Positions 16,298 through 25,095 of a DNA stretch of 61,904 nucleotides are shown here, in pieces. The position numbers were made by a program, and so were the translations under genes. The stretch is from DSYU01 sp964437595 (GTDB lineage: Bacteria; Chloroflexota; Anaerolineae; Anaerolineales; Anaerolineaceae): positions 1 through 61,904 of the forward strand of contig CAYTHO010000025.1 of the NCBI GenBank assembly GCA_964437595.1, in the 5' to 3' direction. Position 1 is the first letter of the stretch. Each line of letters begins with the position of its first letter. The notes under the pieces are model-generated. The model was not told where the DNA came from and ran no database searches. It was given only the letters and a program-made list of their open reading frames with translations.

Positions 16298-18541
16298 TTA
16301 CCCGTCTCCTTTAACTTTCCCCGTTTGTTCCACAGGTTGATCCTCCGCCGCGGGGAGCAAAATTTTGAAAGTGGTGCCTTTTTGCCAGACGCTTTCCACG
16401 GTGATGTGCCCGCCGAGGCCTTCGATATAATCTTTGGCCCAGAACAGCCCAAAACCTAACCCGGCGGATTTGGTCGTCCAGCGCATTTCGAAGATGCGCC
16501 GCAGGTTTTCCTTCTTGATGCCCGCCCCATTATCCGAGATGCGCACCTCCACCTGCCCGTCCGCTGCCAGGCGGCTTTCGATGGTCAGCCAGCGCTCGCC
16601 GCCCTTTTCGGACATGGCCTCGACCGCGTTCTTAATCATCACGCGGAAGGCCTCAGTGAGCATATCCGGTGAGGTGCGGATGCAGGGCAGATCCGCAACC
16701 ATATCCTGGCGCACCCAGCCCTCGGGGTCCGGGATGATCTTGTGCAGGGCGCGGCGCAGGCACTGGTTCACATCCACCAGCTCGTTGCTGGCGAGTTGCC
16801 AGGGGGTGTGCAGCCGGTCGAGGATATCGGACACCTGGTTCAGGCGTTCCATGATGGGCGGGGTGAGCTGCTCGATCAGCTTGCGGCGGCTTTCCTCGTC
16901 CTTTCCCAGCGCGTCCAGCTTGTTGAGCAGCGACAGGTTGCCGCGCACCACGCCGATGTGGTTGCGGAAGGCGTGCACCGAAGCCGAAGCGCTGAAAGCC
17001 ATGCGCCCCAGGATCTCCCCGGCGATGCGCCGGTCTTCGGACTGCTTATACAGGCGCGCATTGCGCAGTCCCACCGCTGCCTGCTGCCCGAAGGCCTGCA
17101 AAAGCTCGATCTCCCAACTGTTGAACTGGGCCGACTGCGTGGCGGCAAACAGGTTGCCCACCAGCTCGATCACCGGGATGCCGTCCTCGATGGTCTCAAG
17201 GAAGAACGGCGCGGCGATCACCTGGCGGATGCGCAGGGCATCCTGCACGCCCTGCACCACCGCCTCGGACAGGTCCGGCGCGATGGGGGTGAACAGGTCG
17301 AACAGGCGGTCGCTGGTCACCGGGTGCCCGGCCTGGGCCGCCTTGACGCTGAGGTTGTTCTGGTAATCGGGGTCGTGCACGTACACGCGCGCGATCTCCG
17401 GATCGCTCAGGCTGATAGGCCGGTCGGGGGGCAGGTACGCGCCCACCTGCTGCTCCCAGGCGTTGATTTGTTCCATGCTGGCGATGCGCGGGTTGACGTA
17501 GATAGCGCGCACGGGCAGAGCATCATCGGCCTGCTCGTAGGTTGCCACCATGGCGCCGGCATAGCCCAGGTCTTCCACCACCCCCTGCACGATGCGCTCC
17601 AGGATGCTCTGCTCGTCGCCCAGGCTGCGCTGCATGTCCAGGATCAGGCGCTGGATGCTTTCGGCCTGCATGCGGCGGCGCTCGCCCAGGATGGCTGCCG
17701 TCACCTGGCGTCCAAACGCGCCCAGCAGGTTCTGGTCGCTCTCCAGGATAGGCCCGCGCTTGATGACAAACAGGTTGCCAACGTATTCTCTGCGGGCGGG
17801 CGGGGCGTCCTCAGGCTGCTGGGGGTCTTCCAGAGCGGGGTACGCCGGAGCAGCGTCTACCAGATCAGGGTCCGCCGCATCCACTGGCATGGAGGGTGCT
17901 GATACGTTCCCGTTGTCCAGGAAGAACGGCACGGCGATCACCTGCCGGACGCCCAGCACCTCCTGCACGCCGCGCAGGAACTCACGGGACACTTCAGGAA
18001 CGAGGGGGGTAAACAGGTCGAAGAGGCTGCTGCTGACCACCGGCTGTCCGGCTTTGGCGGCCCTGACGCTGAGGTTGTTCTGGTATTCGGCGCGGTGCGG
18101 GTACACCCGCGCGATCTCAGGGCGCGTCAGGCTGACGGGTTTATCGGCGGGCAGGTGGGTGTTAATCTCCTGCTCCCAGGCGCGCACCTGCTCCATGCTG
18201 GCGAATTTGGGGTCCACGTACACGGCGCGCACGGGCAGCACATCGCCCTGCTCGTACGGCGAAATCATCGCCCCGGCGTAGCCAAAGACATCCACCAGGT
18301 CATGCACAATGCCCTCCAGTGCCGACTGCAAATCGGCGCGGATGGCCTGGGCTGGTTGGGGATGGTCCTGCGCGGCCTGGTCGATCTGGCGGTGGATGAT
18401 TGCGGAGGCGGTCTTGCGCAGCGCCCAGGCGATGGGCGGGAAGCGCGCCACCGCGCCCGCCACTGGCGAGTCGATCACCTGGCTGAGCAGGCTTGGCTTA
18501 TCGCTGCGCGAATTGGGTTTGGGATCCCCCGTATCGGTCAT
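16298..18541 (-). CDS. Histidine kinase with duplicated GAF-like sensor region
   Basis: A 747-residue soluble histidine kinase. Two homologous sensor blocks (about 80-285 and 310-495) share FGYAGAM...YEQ, LPVRAVYVDPKFASMEQ, RPEIARVY...YQNNLSV, SLFDLFTPL, and RQVIAVPFFL, each followed by a short GAF-like ending (VGNLFVIKRG; VGNLFAATQS). The kinase core has a probable phospho-acceptor His523 in SVHAFRNHIGVVRGN, the N box MIKNAVEAM near 645, DNGAGIKKENLRRIFEM, GFGLFWAKDYIEGLGG and a C-terminal lobe. No membrane helix was seen, so the signal is intracellular. The next gene downstream is its receiver partner. Start chosen at 18541 with AGGAAA upstream. Confidence 0.88.
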   Translation of the reverse strand: MTDTGDPKPNSRSDKPSLLSQVIDSPVAGAVARFPPIAWALRKTASAIIHRQIDQAAQDHPQPAQAIRADLQSALEGIVHDLVDVFGYAGAMISPYEQGDVLPVRAVYVDPKFASMEQVRAWEQEINTHLPADKPVSLTRPEIARVYPHRAEYQNNLSVRAAKAGQPVVSSSLFDLFTPLVPEVSREFLRGVQEVLGVRQVIAVPFFLDNGNVSAPSMPVDAADPDLVDAAPAYPALEDPQQPEDAPPARREYVGNLFVIKRGPILESDQNLLGAFGRQVTAAILGERRRMQAESIQRLILDMQRSLGDEQSILERIVQGVVEDLGYAGAMVATYEQADDALPVRAIYVNPRIASMEQINAWEQQVGAYLPPDRPISLSDPEIARVYVHDPDYQNNLSVKAAQAGHPVTSDRLFDLFTPIAPDLSEAVVQGVQDALRIRQVIAAPFFLETIEDGIPVIELVGNLFAATQSAQFNSWEIELLQAFGQQAAVGLRNARLYKQSEDRRIAGEILGRMAFSASASVHAFRNHIGVVRGNLSLLNKLDALGKDEESRRKLIEQLTPPIMERLNQVSDILDRLHTPWQLASNELVDVNQCLRRALHKIIPDPEGWVRQDMVADLPCIRTSPDMLTEAFRVMIKNAVEAMSEKGGERWLTIESRLAADGQVEVRISDNGAGIKKENLRRIFEMRWTTKSAGLGFGLFWAKDYIEGLGGHITVESVWQKGTTFKILLPAAEDQPVEQTGKVKGDG

Positions 18542-18691
18542 GAATGATTTTCCTGGTTTGTTTGTAGTTGGTTAAATATATAGATAGATGTAAAGACGTA
18601 CGTTAATATATTATCCAGGAATTTGGGCCAGGACAATAAAGATGATGTAAATGAAACCTTGCGAATGTGAAAATGATCCCCCTGGAATCCG

Positions 18692-19170
18692 GTAGGGGCG
18701 CAGCGGGACGATCAAGCGCCTGTGTGAATTTAGCCCCACGCTTCGCCCAGGTGAGAACAGAACAAGCGTTTGAAACACGAAGACGCGAAGAACGCGAAGG
18801 GAAGAAATTGCACGCTATTTCCCATGCAGCGGGCACGCCGCGGCAGGAAAAAGAACAATGGAGTTTAGCGTTTCCCTTTTCCCTTTTTCCCTTTCCCTTG
18901 TTCCCACGCTTTGCGTGGGAATACTCTTTCTTGCACGCTCTGCGTGCCGCCGAATCATCCAAGGACGCTGGAGCGTCCAAGAGGCGGTTCCTGCAGAACC
19001 GAAGCCCCAACGCTCCAGCGTTGGGGCTAGAAAATCTACCCCCTGTGCTGTCCAACCCCCACGCTGCGCCCAACCGCGGCATTCCAATACCAAGGCGTTT
19101 GATGATACCGTCTGGGCGCAGCGTGGGGCTAGATTGAGTCAGGCGCCTGAAAGTCCCGCTGCGCCCCTAC
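18692..19170. repeat. Inverted-repeat element, GGGCGCAGCG family (479 bp)
   Basis: The two ends are inverted copies of about 59 bases with roughly 8 mismatches and no gaps; both begin GTAGGGGCGCAGCGGGAC and contain TAGCCCCACGCT. The inside holds more short inverted repeats (for example the pair CCACGC/GCGTGG at 18904-18919, and CCCCAACGCTCC with its complement at 19006-19027). No transposase is present. Related shorter elements are at 32611-32767 and 61811-61865. It fills most of the gap between the histidine kinase and the acetyltransferase genes (18542-19196), in which I see no protein gene. Confidence 0.8.
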
Positions 19171-19196
19171 GCGAGCCGCCGTGGTGGTGCGGATGT

Positions 19197-19979
19197 TTAT
19201 CTGTTGTTATCAGGCCGCCACTCATACGGTGTGGTGAACCCCAGCAGCCGGAACCCGCGCCGCTCCAGGATGGGGCGGCTCATGGGGCTGGCGTCGACGG
19301 TCAGGAAGCGGCAGCCGCGCTCGATGACTTCGCGGGCGCGAGCGGCGAGCAGGGCGGTATAGTAGCCCTTTCCGCGCGCCTCGGCCAGGGTGGAGCCACC
19401 CCACAGGCTGGCGAAGCGCGTGCCCGGGTGGTAGCGGACCCAGGCGGCGCTGGCGACCTTTTCACCCTCCCAGACCGCGAAGATGCTCAACAGGTCGGGG
19501 TGGGCGGCCAGCTCATCGTACAGGTATTTGCCAAACTGGGCATCATAATCGCCCCACACGGCCTGTTTCATCACCATGATGGCGTCGATCTCTTCCGCCG
19601 TGGTAACGTGCTTCACCTGCGACGTGTCGACCGAATGCATCCAACTCGGCCCAGTTTGCAGGTCCAGCACCACCAGCGCTTCGGGCTCGCCGGCGGTGAA
19701 GCCGTGCGCCAGCAGGCGGGCGGGCAGGTCGGTGGGGGTGTCGTAATCGTACAGCTTCCACTCAAAGTAATAGCCCAGCGCGCGGAAGTAAGCCACTTGG
19801 GCGGCGATCTCCTCGTCCGCGTTGGTTTCGTCTAATTTGGAGTAGGAGATAAACCCGGACTTTTCGGACGGGATAGTGTGGCGGATGACGCGCCCGTTAT
19901 CCTCGCGCGGGTTGCCGGGCATCTGCCAGCCCATGCGCTGTTCTTGATCGAAAATGTTTCTCAGTTCGACAGGGTCCAT
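19197..19979 (-). CDS. GNAT-family acetyltransferase
   Basis: A 260-residue protein. The C-terminal half (about 120-255) is a GNAT N-acetyltransferase domain with the acetyl-CoA loop STLAEARGKGYYTALL, preceded by SAAWVRYHPG and followed by FLTVDASPMSRPILERRGFRLLG. The N-terminal half (PNGFISYSKLDETNADEEIAAQVAYF...YFEWKLYDYDTP) looks like a degenerate second GNAT lobe, as in tandem GNAT proteins. It is cytoplasmic with unknown acceptor. AAAGGATG precedes the ATG. Next to repeat elements on both sides, it appears monocistronic. Confidence 0.87.
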   Translation of the reverse strand: MDPVELRNIFDQEQRMGWQMPGNPREDNGRVIRHTIPSEKSGFISYSKLDETNADEEIAAQVAYFRALGYYFEWKLYDYDTPTDLPARLLAHGFTAGEPEALVVLDLQTGPSWMHSVDTSQVKHVTTAEEIDAIMVMKQAVWGDYDAQFGKYLYDELAAHPDLLSIFAVWEGEKVASAAWVRYHPGTRFASLWGGSTLAEARGKGYYTALLAARAREVIERGCRFLTVDASPMSRPILERRGFRLLGFTTPYEWRPDNNR

Positions 19980-20073
19980 TGGGCATCCTTTTATGGATAT
20001 TGTAAAGGATAAAGCCAGAGCGCGGTAGCCCGGGTATCCCCGACCTTACTTTGCTATACAAAGGTAAAGGTTC

Positions 20074-20176
20074 ATCGCTGATTACACTGATTGAACTGAT
20101 TACGCAGATAAGAAAGAATCTCTTATCAGCGAAATCACGCTTGCGCAGCAAGCGCATGATCAGCGTAATCAGCGAT
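20074..20176. repeat. Palindromic repeat element, 103 bp
   Basis: Outer arms ATCGCTGATTACACTGAT and ATCAGCGTAATCAGCGAT are complementary with one mismatch. Inner arms around 20097-20113 and 20119-20135 also pair (GATTACGCAGATAAGA against TCTTATCAGCGAAATC). The whole unit is therefore close to one long hairpin. Together with the hairpin at 20282 it fills the gap 19980-20351 and no gene is seen. Confidence 0.75.
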
Positions 20177-20281
20177 TAAATCCGTACCGCCTCAAAGAGC
20201 CTATTCTTTTTCACAGCTTCGCGAGCGTCGGGGAGGGATCCCCGACCTACGGCGGGTGTTGGGGAAAGCGCCATGCAAAAT

Positions 20282-20310
20282 TCGACGGCCAGCAGCCCGC
20301 TGGCCGTCGA
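20282..20310. terminator. Terminator of the xylanase gene
   Basis: Perfect 12-bp stem TCGACGGCCAGC/GCTGGCCGTCGA with loop AGCCC, followed in the leftward direction by AATTTTG. It lies about 40 bases after the xylanase stop codon. Confidence 0.8.
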
Positions 20311-20351
20311 TATTTTATAACTTACAGTGAAAGCTTACCGCACGGTAATGC

Positions 20352-23300
20352 TTACCGCACTTTTTTCGGCAGCATCAACGGCAGCAGCAGGAAGAGGCCG
20401 CCGCCCGTCACGCCGTGTGGAGCGTGACGCGGCACAACGATCACAACGATCTTCGCCGATATGGTCGACGGCAGGCAGCCGTAGTTGTTCCCGGCATACA
20501 CGGCGGTGACGGTGTATTCGCCCGCTTTCCACCCATCGGTCGGTACCTTGACCCAGGCTTTGCCCTTATTGCTGGTGATGCCTGTGCCGATTTCATACGG
20601 CCCGGCCTCGCCCGTCACCGGGTCGCGGTCGAGGGTGAAGCTGACCGGCTGGCCAATGGTGCAGGCCGCCGAGCGTGATTTCAGTTGGGCTTCCGCCGAG
20701 AACAGGCCCGGCTTGGGGGTGACGATGATCTGGCGTTTGCCTTTGTAGTACAGTTCTGTCGCCACGCGGGCATGGACATAGATCACCTGATCCGCCGAGA
20801 CGGTGTTGCCGGAGATGTCGGTGGCCGTCCAGGTTACGGTGTTCATGCCGATCGGCAGGACCGCCGGGGCGTTATTGGTGAGCGTCAGCCAGGCCGGGTC
20901 ATCAAAGGCGTCGGTTACGCTGACGCCCGCGATTTCCGCAGTCAGGCCCGCGAAGCCGTCGCTGCCGGTGGCGGTGAAGTGGATAGGGGTTTCAAAGGCC
21001 AGCTCGGGGACGGTTGCATCCGCCGCGAGCAGTTGGCCAACGCCCCAGTGCGACGTGCTCAGGTAACCGGCGTTGGTTGGGTCAGCCCAGTTGCGAATGC
21101 CCGCGCGCGCGCCGTCCTGGGCGTCGTTCACCTGGAAGTCCAGGCCGTGGAAGGTGTTGGCGCCGCTTTCGGTGAGCAGGCTGATGGAGGCTTCGACGAT
21201 GTAGCCGTCATCCACTACCTGGGTCGCGCTGACGAGCCTGGCGGCCTGGGCATCGGCGTCGCCCGTGCCAAAAGAGGTCTCGTTCTTGTAGTTGATGCGG
21301 ATTTGGGTATCATCGGCGCGGTAGGAGCCGTTCTTGTAGTTCCCGGCGTCGATGTACAGCTCGACCGAGTCCTTTTCCCATGGGTTGGAGGACGTGTCGT
21401 CGAGGACATCATCGTGGACGTGGGCGAGGATGTAGAGCTTGTCGCCCTGCCAGAGGGTCATCACGTCGGCGGGCGCGGTATCCGTGCCGCTGATCTGCTT
21501 TCCGGTGGTGACGGTTCCCGCCAGCGCCCAGATGGCGTCGACGCTTCCGTCGATCACCGGCGCGGCGCCGTTACCAACCCCGGCAACTTCGAGGTAAGAG
21601 AGTTCTTCGACCAGGGTGAGCACGCCGGTGGCGCCCGGATCATTCCAGCCCACCGTTACCGCGCCGTTGGTCAGCGCCACATCGAAATCGATCTGGTCGT
21701 CTTGCGCGGCATCAGTGAGGGGCAGTTGGACCACGGCTTTCCAGCCGCCAGTCACTTCCTCAACCACGCCTGTCACGTCGCCAGAGCCGTCGCGGTTGAA
21801 GGCGTAGGTCGCATCGCCAACCACGAAGGTCAGGCTGTCGGCGGCTTCCGGCGTATCATCCAGCGCGCTGACGAACACGCTCAGGTGGTCGGGCATCCAG
21901 CGGGCCTGGAAGTCAAAGGCATCCGGGACGTTGATGAGGCGCAGCTTCTGCCATTCCAGCGCGGAGGTAGCTCCGGCTTCCAGGGGCACATCGGCCATGA
22001 AGACCAGCGCCGTGCGCAGGTGGGCGGGCAGTTCCTCGTCGACCGCGCCAAAGTAAGCCGGTTTGGCGGCCAGTTGGGCGTCGAAGAGCAGCGGTTTATT
22101 GGAGGAGCGCCAGCTTCGGTTGTCGCTGATGCCCCAGATGGTTACGCAGAACAGGTCTTCGGCGTGCGCCCGGAAAATGTTGAACGCATCGCGGTAGTAG
22201 TAACCCTGTTCAATGACGGCGGCATCGTCCGCCGGGGTGCCGGTCATCACATCCAGCTCGGTGACGGCCTGTGCTACCGGCATATCCGCGAAGGCCGCCA
22301 GGGCCTCGTCGAGGGTGTTGACCGGGGTGGTCAGGCTGACGTGGAACTGGTGGCCCACCACATCGACCGGGATTCCGCGGTCGAGCAGGCCGTTGACCAG
22401 GTCGAGCAGCCGGGCGCGCTTGTCGGCGCGTTCGGTGTTGTAGTCGTTGATCACCAGCGCAACCGGGCGGGTGACGCCAGCTTCGGCGTTCTCAACGTTG
22501 AAAGCCTGCTCGGCCATGTTAAAGGTCTCATCGATGTACGACGGGCCAAGAACGTTGTAGTACGCGCTGCGGCGCAGGCCGTCGGACTCGGCGGAGTCGG
22601 AGATGACCTCGTTGACCACATCAAAGGCCACAATCGGGTTGGTGGCGCTGCCGAACGGGCCGTACAGGTCGCTCAGCGTGTTGGCTACGTTGAAGATGTG
22701 GTCGTGCAGGCGGGTGCGCAGGATTTCCTGGTCTTCTGGCGAATTGGTCAGGTCGGTGCCGTCATCGCGCTGGAAGAACCAGGCCGGCGTCTGCTGGTGC
22801 CAGAGCAGCGTGTGGCCGTAAACGCGCAGGCCGTTGGCCTGGGCGAAGTCCATCACCGCCACCGCTTCTGGGTGGATGCGGAAGTTGCGGTCCGCGTCGT
22901 ACCAGGCTTCCGGCTTCATGTGATTCTCGGGCGTCACCTGGTCGAAGTGGTGCAGCAGCAGCTCGGAACTGGGGCCGGTCGTCTCGCGCGAGTCGATTGC
23001 CATGCCGAGCGGGAAGTCCACCGTATCCTTGACCGCGGTCAGGGTCGGGTCCCACGAGGGGGCGCCCTGTTCCTGAACGATGATATCGTCCACCAGGAAA
23101 GGCGCGGTGGTGCCGTCGGGGTAGGTGGTTTCGAAGTACATGAAGGCGGATTCCGCGGTGCCCATCACGTACGAGGCCGAAACCTTGGTCCATTCATCGC
23201 CGGAAATGCCGGTGAACTGGCCCAGCGTGTCGTAGGAGTCGGAGTCGCCGTTGGTGCGGCGCATGCTCAGCCAGAGGGTATCCTCGGGCGAGCCGGCGGC

Positions 23301-24494
23301 AAACTTGACCCAGGCGGTGATATCGTAAGCCGTGCCGGATTCCATGATGCCGGTCACATTGCGGCCAATGCCGTCACCCTGGCTGTCGCGCTCGCTGATG
23401 AGCGCGGCGTGGGTGGGGCTGTGGGCTTCGGTCTCGGTCAGGGTCAGCGACCCGGCGGATTCGCCGCCCGGGCGGAATTCCCAGCCGTCCAGGCCGCTCT
23501 CGAAGTCCGTGTCGATGACGATCTCGCCGGGGCCGGTCGAAACCGGGGCGGTGATGAGGATATCATCGACCAGGAAGGTGTAGGGGTCGGTCTGGTTGTT
23601 GGAGCCGATGTAGATCTGCGCGTCGGCGGGGGCCACATCGTCGGGCAGGGTGTAGCTGCCGGAGAGGGTGGTCCAGCCGGTGTTGGTGATGGTGCCGTTG
23701 CCCACCCAGTTGTAGTTGGGCTTGACCACAAAGCGGATATCGGTCGAGGCGACCGGCGAGTCTTCGGGCAGCCGCGCGCGCATCGACAGGGTGTAGACCA
23801 CGCCCGCATCCAGCAGGCCGGTGGGCGATTGGATGCCTTCGTAGTCGGCGGCGCGGGTGATGCTCAACGCCATGCCGCCTTTGCCATCGTCCACATAGGC
23901 CAGGGTGGGCCCGCCGCTCTGGAACCAGGCGCCGGTGGTCGAATCGTCAAAGGTAACTTCCGAGATCACCGTTACCGCGGCGGGTTTGGTGATCAGAATA
24001 TCATCGACCAGGAAGGTGTAGGGGTCGGTCTGGTTGTTGGAGCCGATGTAGATCTGCGCGTCGGCGGGGGCCACATCGTCGGGCAGGGTGTAGCTGCCGG
24101 AGAGGGTGGTCCAGCCGGTGTTGGTGATGGTGCCGTTGCCCACCCAGTTGTAGTTGGGCTTGACCACAAAGCGGATATCGGTCGAGGCGACCGGCGAGTC
24201 TTCGGGCAGCCGCGCGCGCATCGACAGGGTGTAGACCACGCCCGCATCCAGCAGGCCGGTGGGCGATTGGATGCCTTCGTAGTCGGCGGCGCGGGTGATG
24301 CTCAGGGCCATGCCGCCGCTGCCATCGTCGACATAGGCCAGGGTGGGGCTGCCGCTCTGGAACCAGGTGCCAGTGGTCGAGTCGTTAAAATCGACGCTCG
24401 AAACCACATCGCCTGCAGCCTGTACAGATCGTGGGGCAGCGATGCCAGCCAGCATCATTACGATCAGTAGACAACTAAAAACTACTCGTTTCAC
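20352..24494 (-). CDS. Secreted modular GH10 endo-xylanase
   Basis: A 1380-residue exported enzyme. The signal peptide (1-27, VVFSCLLIVMMLAGIAAP then VQA) is followed by two near-identical carbohydrate-binding modules (about 29-173 and 175-319; CBM22/CBM4_9 type, FVVKPNYNWVG then SGSYTLPDD) and a third divergent one (about 325-475). The GH10 catalytic domain (about 485-835) has GMAIDSRE, HFDQVTPENHMKPE, HTLLWHQQTPAWF, acid/base Glu629 in FDVVNEV and nucleophile Glu746 in TELDVM. CBM9-type modules follow (about 835-1170, VIDGSVDAIWALAG...DSVELYIDAG), then a HYR-like domain and an Ig-like region. It ends in a short hydrophobic tail with KKVR. GTG start with GGAGGGAA. Expected to cleave beta-1,4-xylan outside the cell. 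Confidence 0.95.
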   Translation of the reverse strand: MKRVVFSCLLIVMMLAGIAAPRSVQAAGDVVSSVDFNDSTTGTWFQSGSPTLAYVDDGSGGMALSITRAADYEGIQSPTGLLDAGVVYTLSMRARLPEDSPVASTDIRFVVKPNYNWVGNGTITNTGWTTLSGSYTLPDDVAPADAQIYIGSNNQTDPYTFLVDDILITKPAAVTVISEVTFDDSTTGAWFQSGGPTLAYVDDGKGGMALSITRAADYEGIQSPTGLLDAGVVYTLSMRARLPEDSPVASTDIRFVVKPNYNWVGNGTITNTGWTTLSGSYTLPDDVAPADAQIYIGSNNQTDPYTFLVDDILITAPVSTGPGEIVIDTDFESGLDGWEFRPGGESAGSLTLTETEAHSPTHAALISERDSQGDGIGRNVTGIMESGTAYDITAWVKFAAGSPEDTLWLSMRRTNGDSDSYDTLGQFTGISGDEWTKVSASYVMGTAESAFMYFETTYPDGTTAPFLVDDIIVQEQGAPSWDPTLTAVKDTVDFPLGMAIDSRETTGPSSELLLHHFDQVTPENHMKPEAWYDADRNFRIHPEAVAVMDFAQANGLRVYGHTLLWHQQTPAWFFQRDDGTDLTNSPEDQEILRTRLHDHIFNVANTLSDLYGPFGSATNPIVAFDVVNEVISDSAESDGLRRSAYYNVLGPSYIDETFNMAEQAFNVENAEAGVTRPVALVINDYNTERADKRARLLDLVNGLLDRGIPVDVVGHQFHVSLTTPVNTLDEALAAFADMPVAQAVTELDVMTGTPADDAAVIEQGYYYRDAFNIFRAHAEDLFCVTIWGISDNRSWRSSNKPLLFDAQLAAKPAYFGAVDEELPAHLRTALVFMADVPLEAGATSALEWQKLRLINVPDAFDFQARWMPDHLSVFVSALDDTPEAADSLTFVVGDATYAFNRDGSGDVTGVVEEVTGGWKAVVQLPLTDAAQDDQIDFDVALTNGAVTVGWNDPGATGVLTLVEELSYLEVAGVGNGAAPVIDGSVDAIWALAGTVTTGKQISGTDTAPADVMTLWQGDKLYILAHVHDDVLDDTSSNPWEKDSVELYIDAGNYKNGSYRADDTQIRINYKNETSFGTGDADAQAARLVSATQVVDDGYIVEASISLLTESGANTFHGLDFQVNDAQDGARAGIRNWADPTNAGYLSTSHWGVGQLLAADATVPELAFETPIHFTATGSDGFAGLTAEIAGVSVTDAFDDPAWLTLTNNAPAVLPIGMNTVTWTATDISGNTVSADQVIYVHARVATELYYKGKRQIIVTPKPGLFSAEAQLKSRSAACTIGQPVSFTLDRDPVTGEAGPYEIGTGITSNKGKAWVKVPTDGWKAGEYTVTAVYAGNNYGCLPSTISAKIVVIVVPRHAPHGVTGGGLFLLLPLMLPKKVR
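23561..24303. repeat. Direct repeat inside the xylanase gene (two 305-bp copies)
   Basis: Bases 23561-23865 and 23999-24303 read identically on comparison, with an offset of 438 bases (146 codons), encoding most of the two N-terminal binding modules. The flanking module sequence is similar but differs, so the identity is restricted. This implies a recent duplication or gene conversion, or an assembly artefact. Confidence 0.85.
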
Positions 24495-24974
24495 AGTTCC
24501 CTCCAGTGAAATTCAATACTGCTCAGTTGTTATGTGTGTATTTGGTTGAAATTATTTATTGATCAAACCGGCTCGTTCGCTTTCGAGGCACCTCCCTTTG
24601 GGTATGGGGGTTGGAGGGAATGGGAACAGGTATTTATGGGTTTTGCGGGTAGAAAAAGATCATTACAAAAGCGCTTCGGAGCGGATATATCAGCAGGATT
24701 ACCAGGCTCGCGGTGCATCGAGAGGGCTGGTCATGTTTCCCCAGGTTAAATTAAAAGAAACCAGCCAAATGGCCGGTTTCGCATTTTGCTCCTCGCTGCC
24801 CCTAAAACAATTGTGCGACCAATATGGGCAAACGGATCACAGCATCCATCGAATAGAGTTTAGCAATTTTTAGCGGGCCTGTCAACCGGGTTGCGTGATA
24901 GGTGTGTTGCAGTTTGGTTGATGAGCCGCACCGGGGATAGAATGGGAGGCTAAGTCAGCCGGATGACGACATTT
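24495..24974. other. Intergenic region upstream of the xylanase
   Basis: About 600 bases separate the xylanase start from the next signal peptide. The composition drops to AT-rich towards the right. I see no convincing gene. The open frame at 24559-24873 has no ribosome site and no family-like features. One 8-bp palindrome AAGCGCTT at 24669-24676 within ACAAAAGCGCTTCGG resembles the core of LacI-family operators and could serve xylanase control, but it is a single site. Confidence 0.5.
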
Positions 24975-25004
24975 TTGCTTGTGGTTTTTGGGCTGCCGTA
25001 TAAA
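24975..25004 (+). promoter_or_regulatory. Candidate promoter for the WD40-like lipoprotein
   Basis: TTGCTT, 18 bases, then TATAAA, about 90 bases ahead of the signal-peptide ATG at 25096. Both hexamers match the sigma-70 consensus only partly. Confidence 0.4.
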
Positions 25005-25095
25005 ATTAGGAATGCCTTCGCCAATTTTATTCCTCATAGGAATATAGTTCATCATACACTATGGAACTCAAACTTCGCCAACAGAAATAATCCCA

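Noticed and set aside
18858..19835. A 325-codon plus-strand open frame
   Set aside because: It crosses the inverted-repeat element and the antisense of the acetyltransferase gene; its translation is low-complexity without domain features.
23561..24303. Repeat copies as a CRISPR array
   Set aside because: There are only two long copies inside a coding sequence, with no short repeats or spacers.
20685..24470. A 1261-codon open frame antisense to the xylanase
   Set aside because: It runs exactly across the xylanase on the other strand, has no family-like motifs and is Gly/Val/Arg-rich, as expected for the complement of a GC-rich secreted-enzyme gene.
24669..24676. LacI-type operator core AAGCGCTT upstream of the xylanase
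   Set aside because: A single 8-bp palindrome is too little evidence, and no LacI-family gene is in the window. It is only mentioned in the intergenic note.
24559..24873. A 104-codon open frame in the gap before the WD40-like gene
   Set aside because: No ribosome site, no conserved pattern, composition unlike real genes here.
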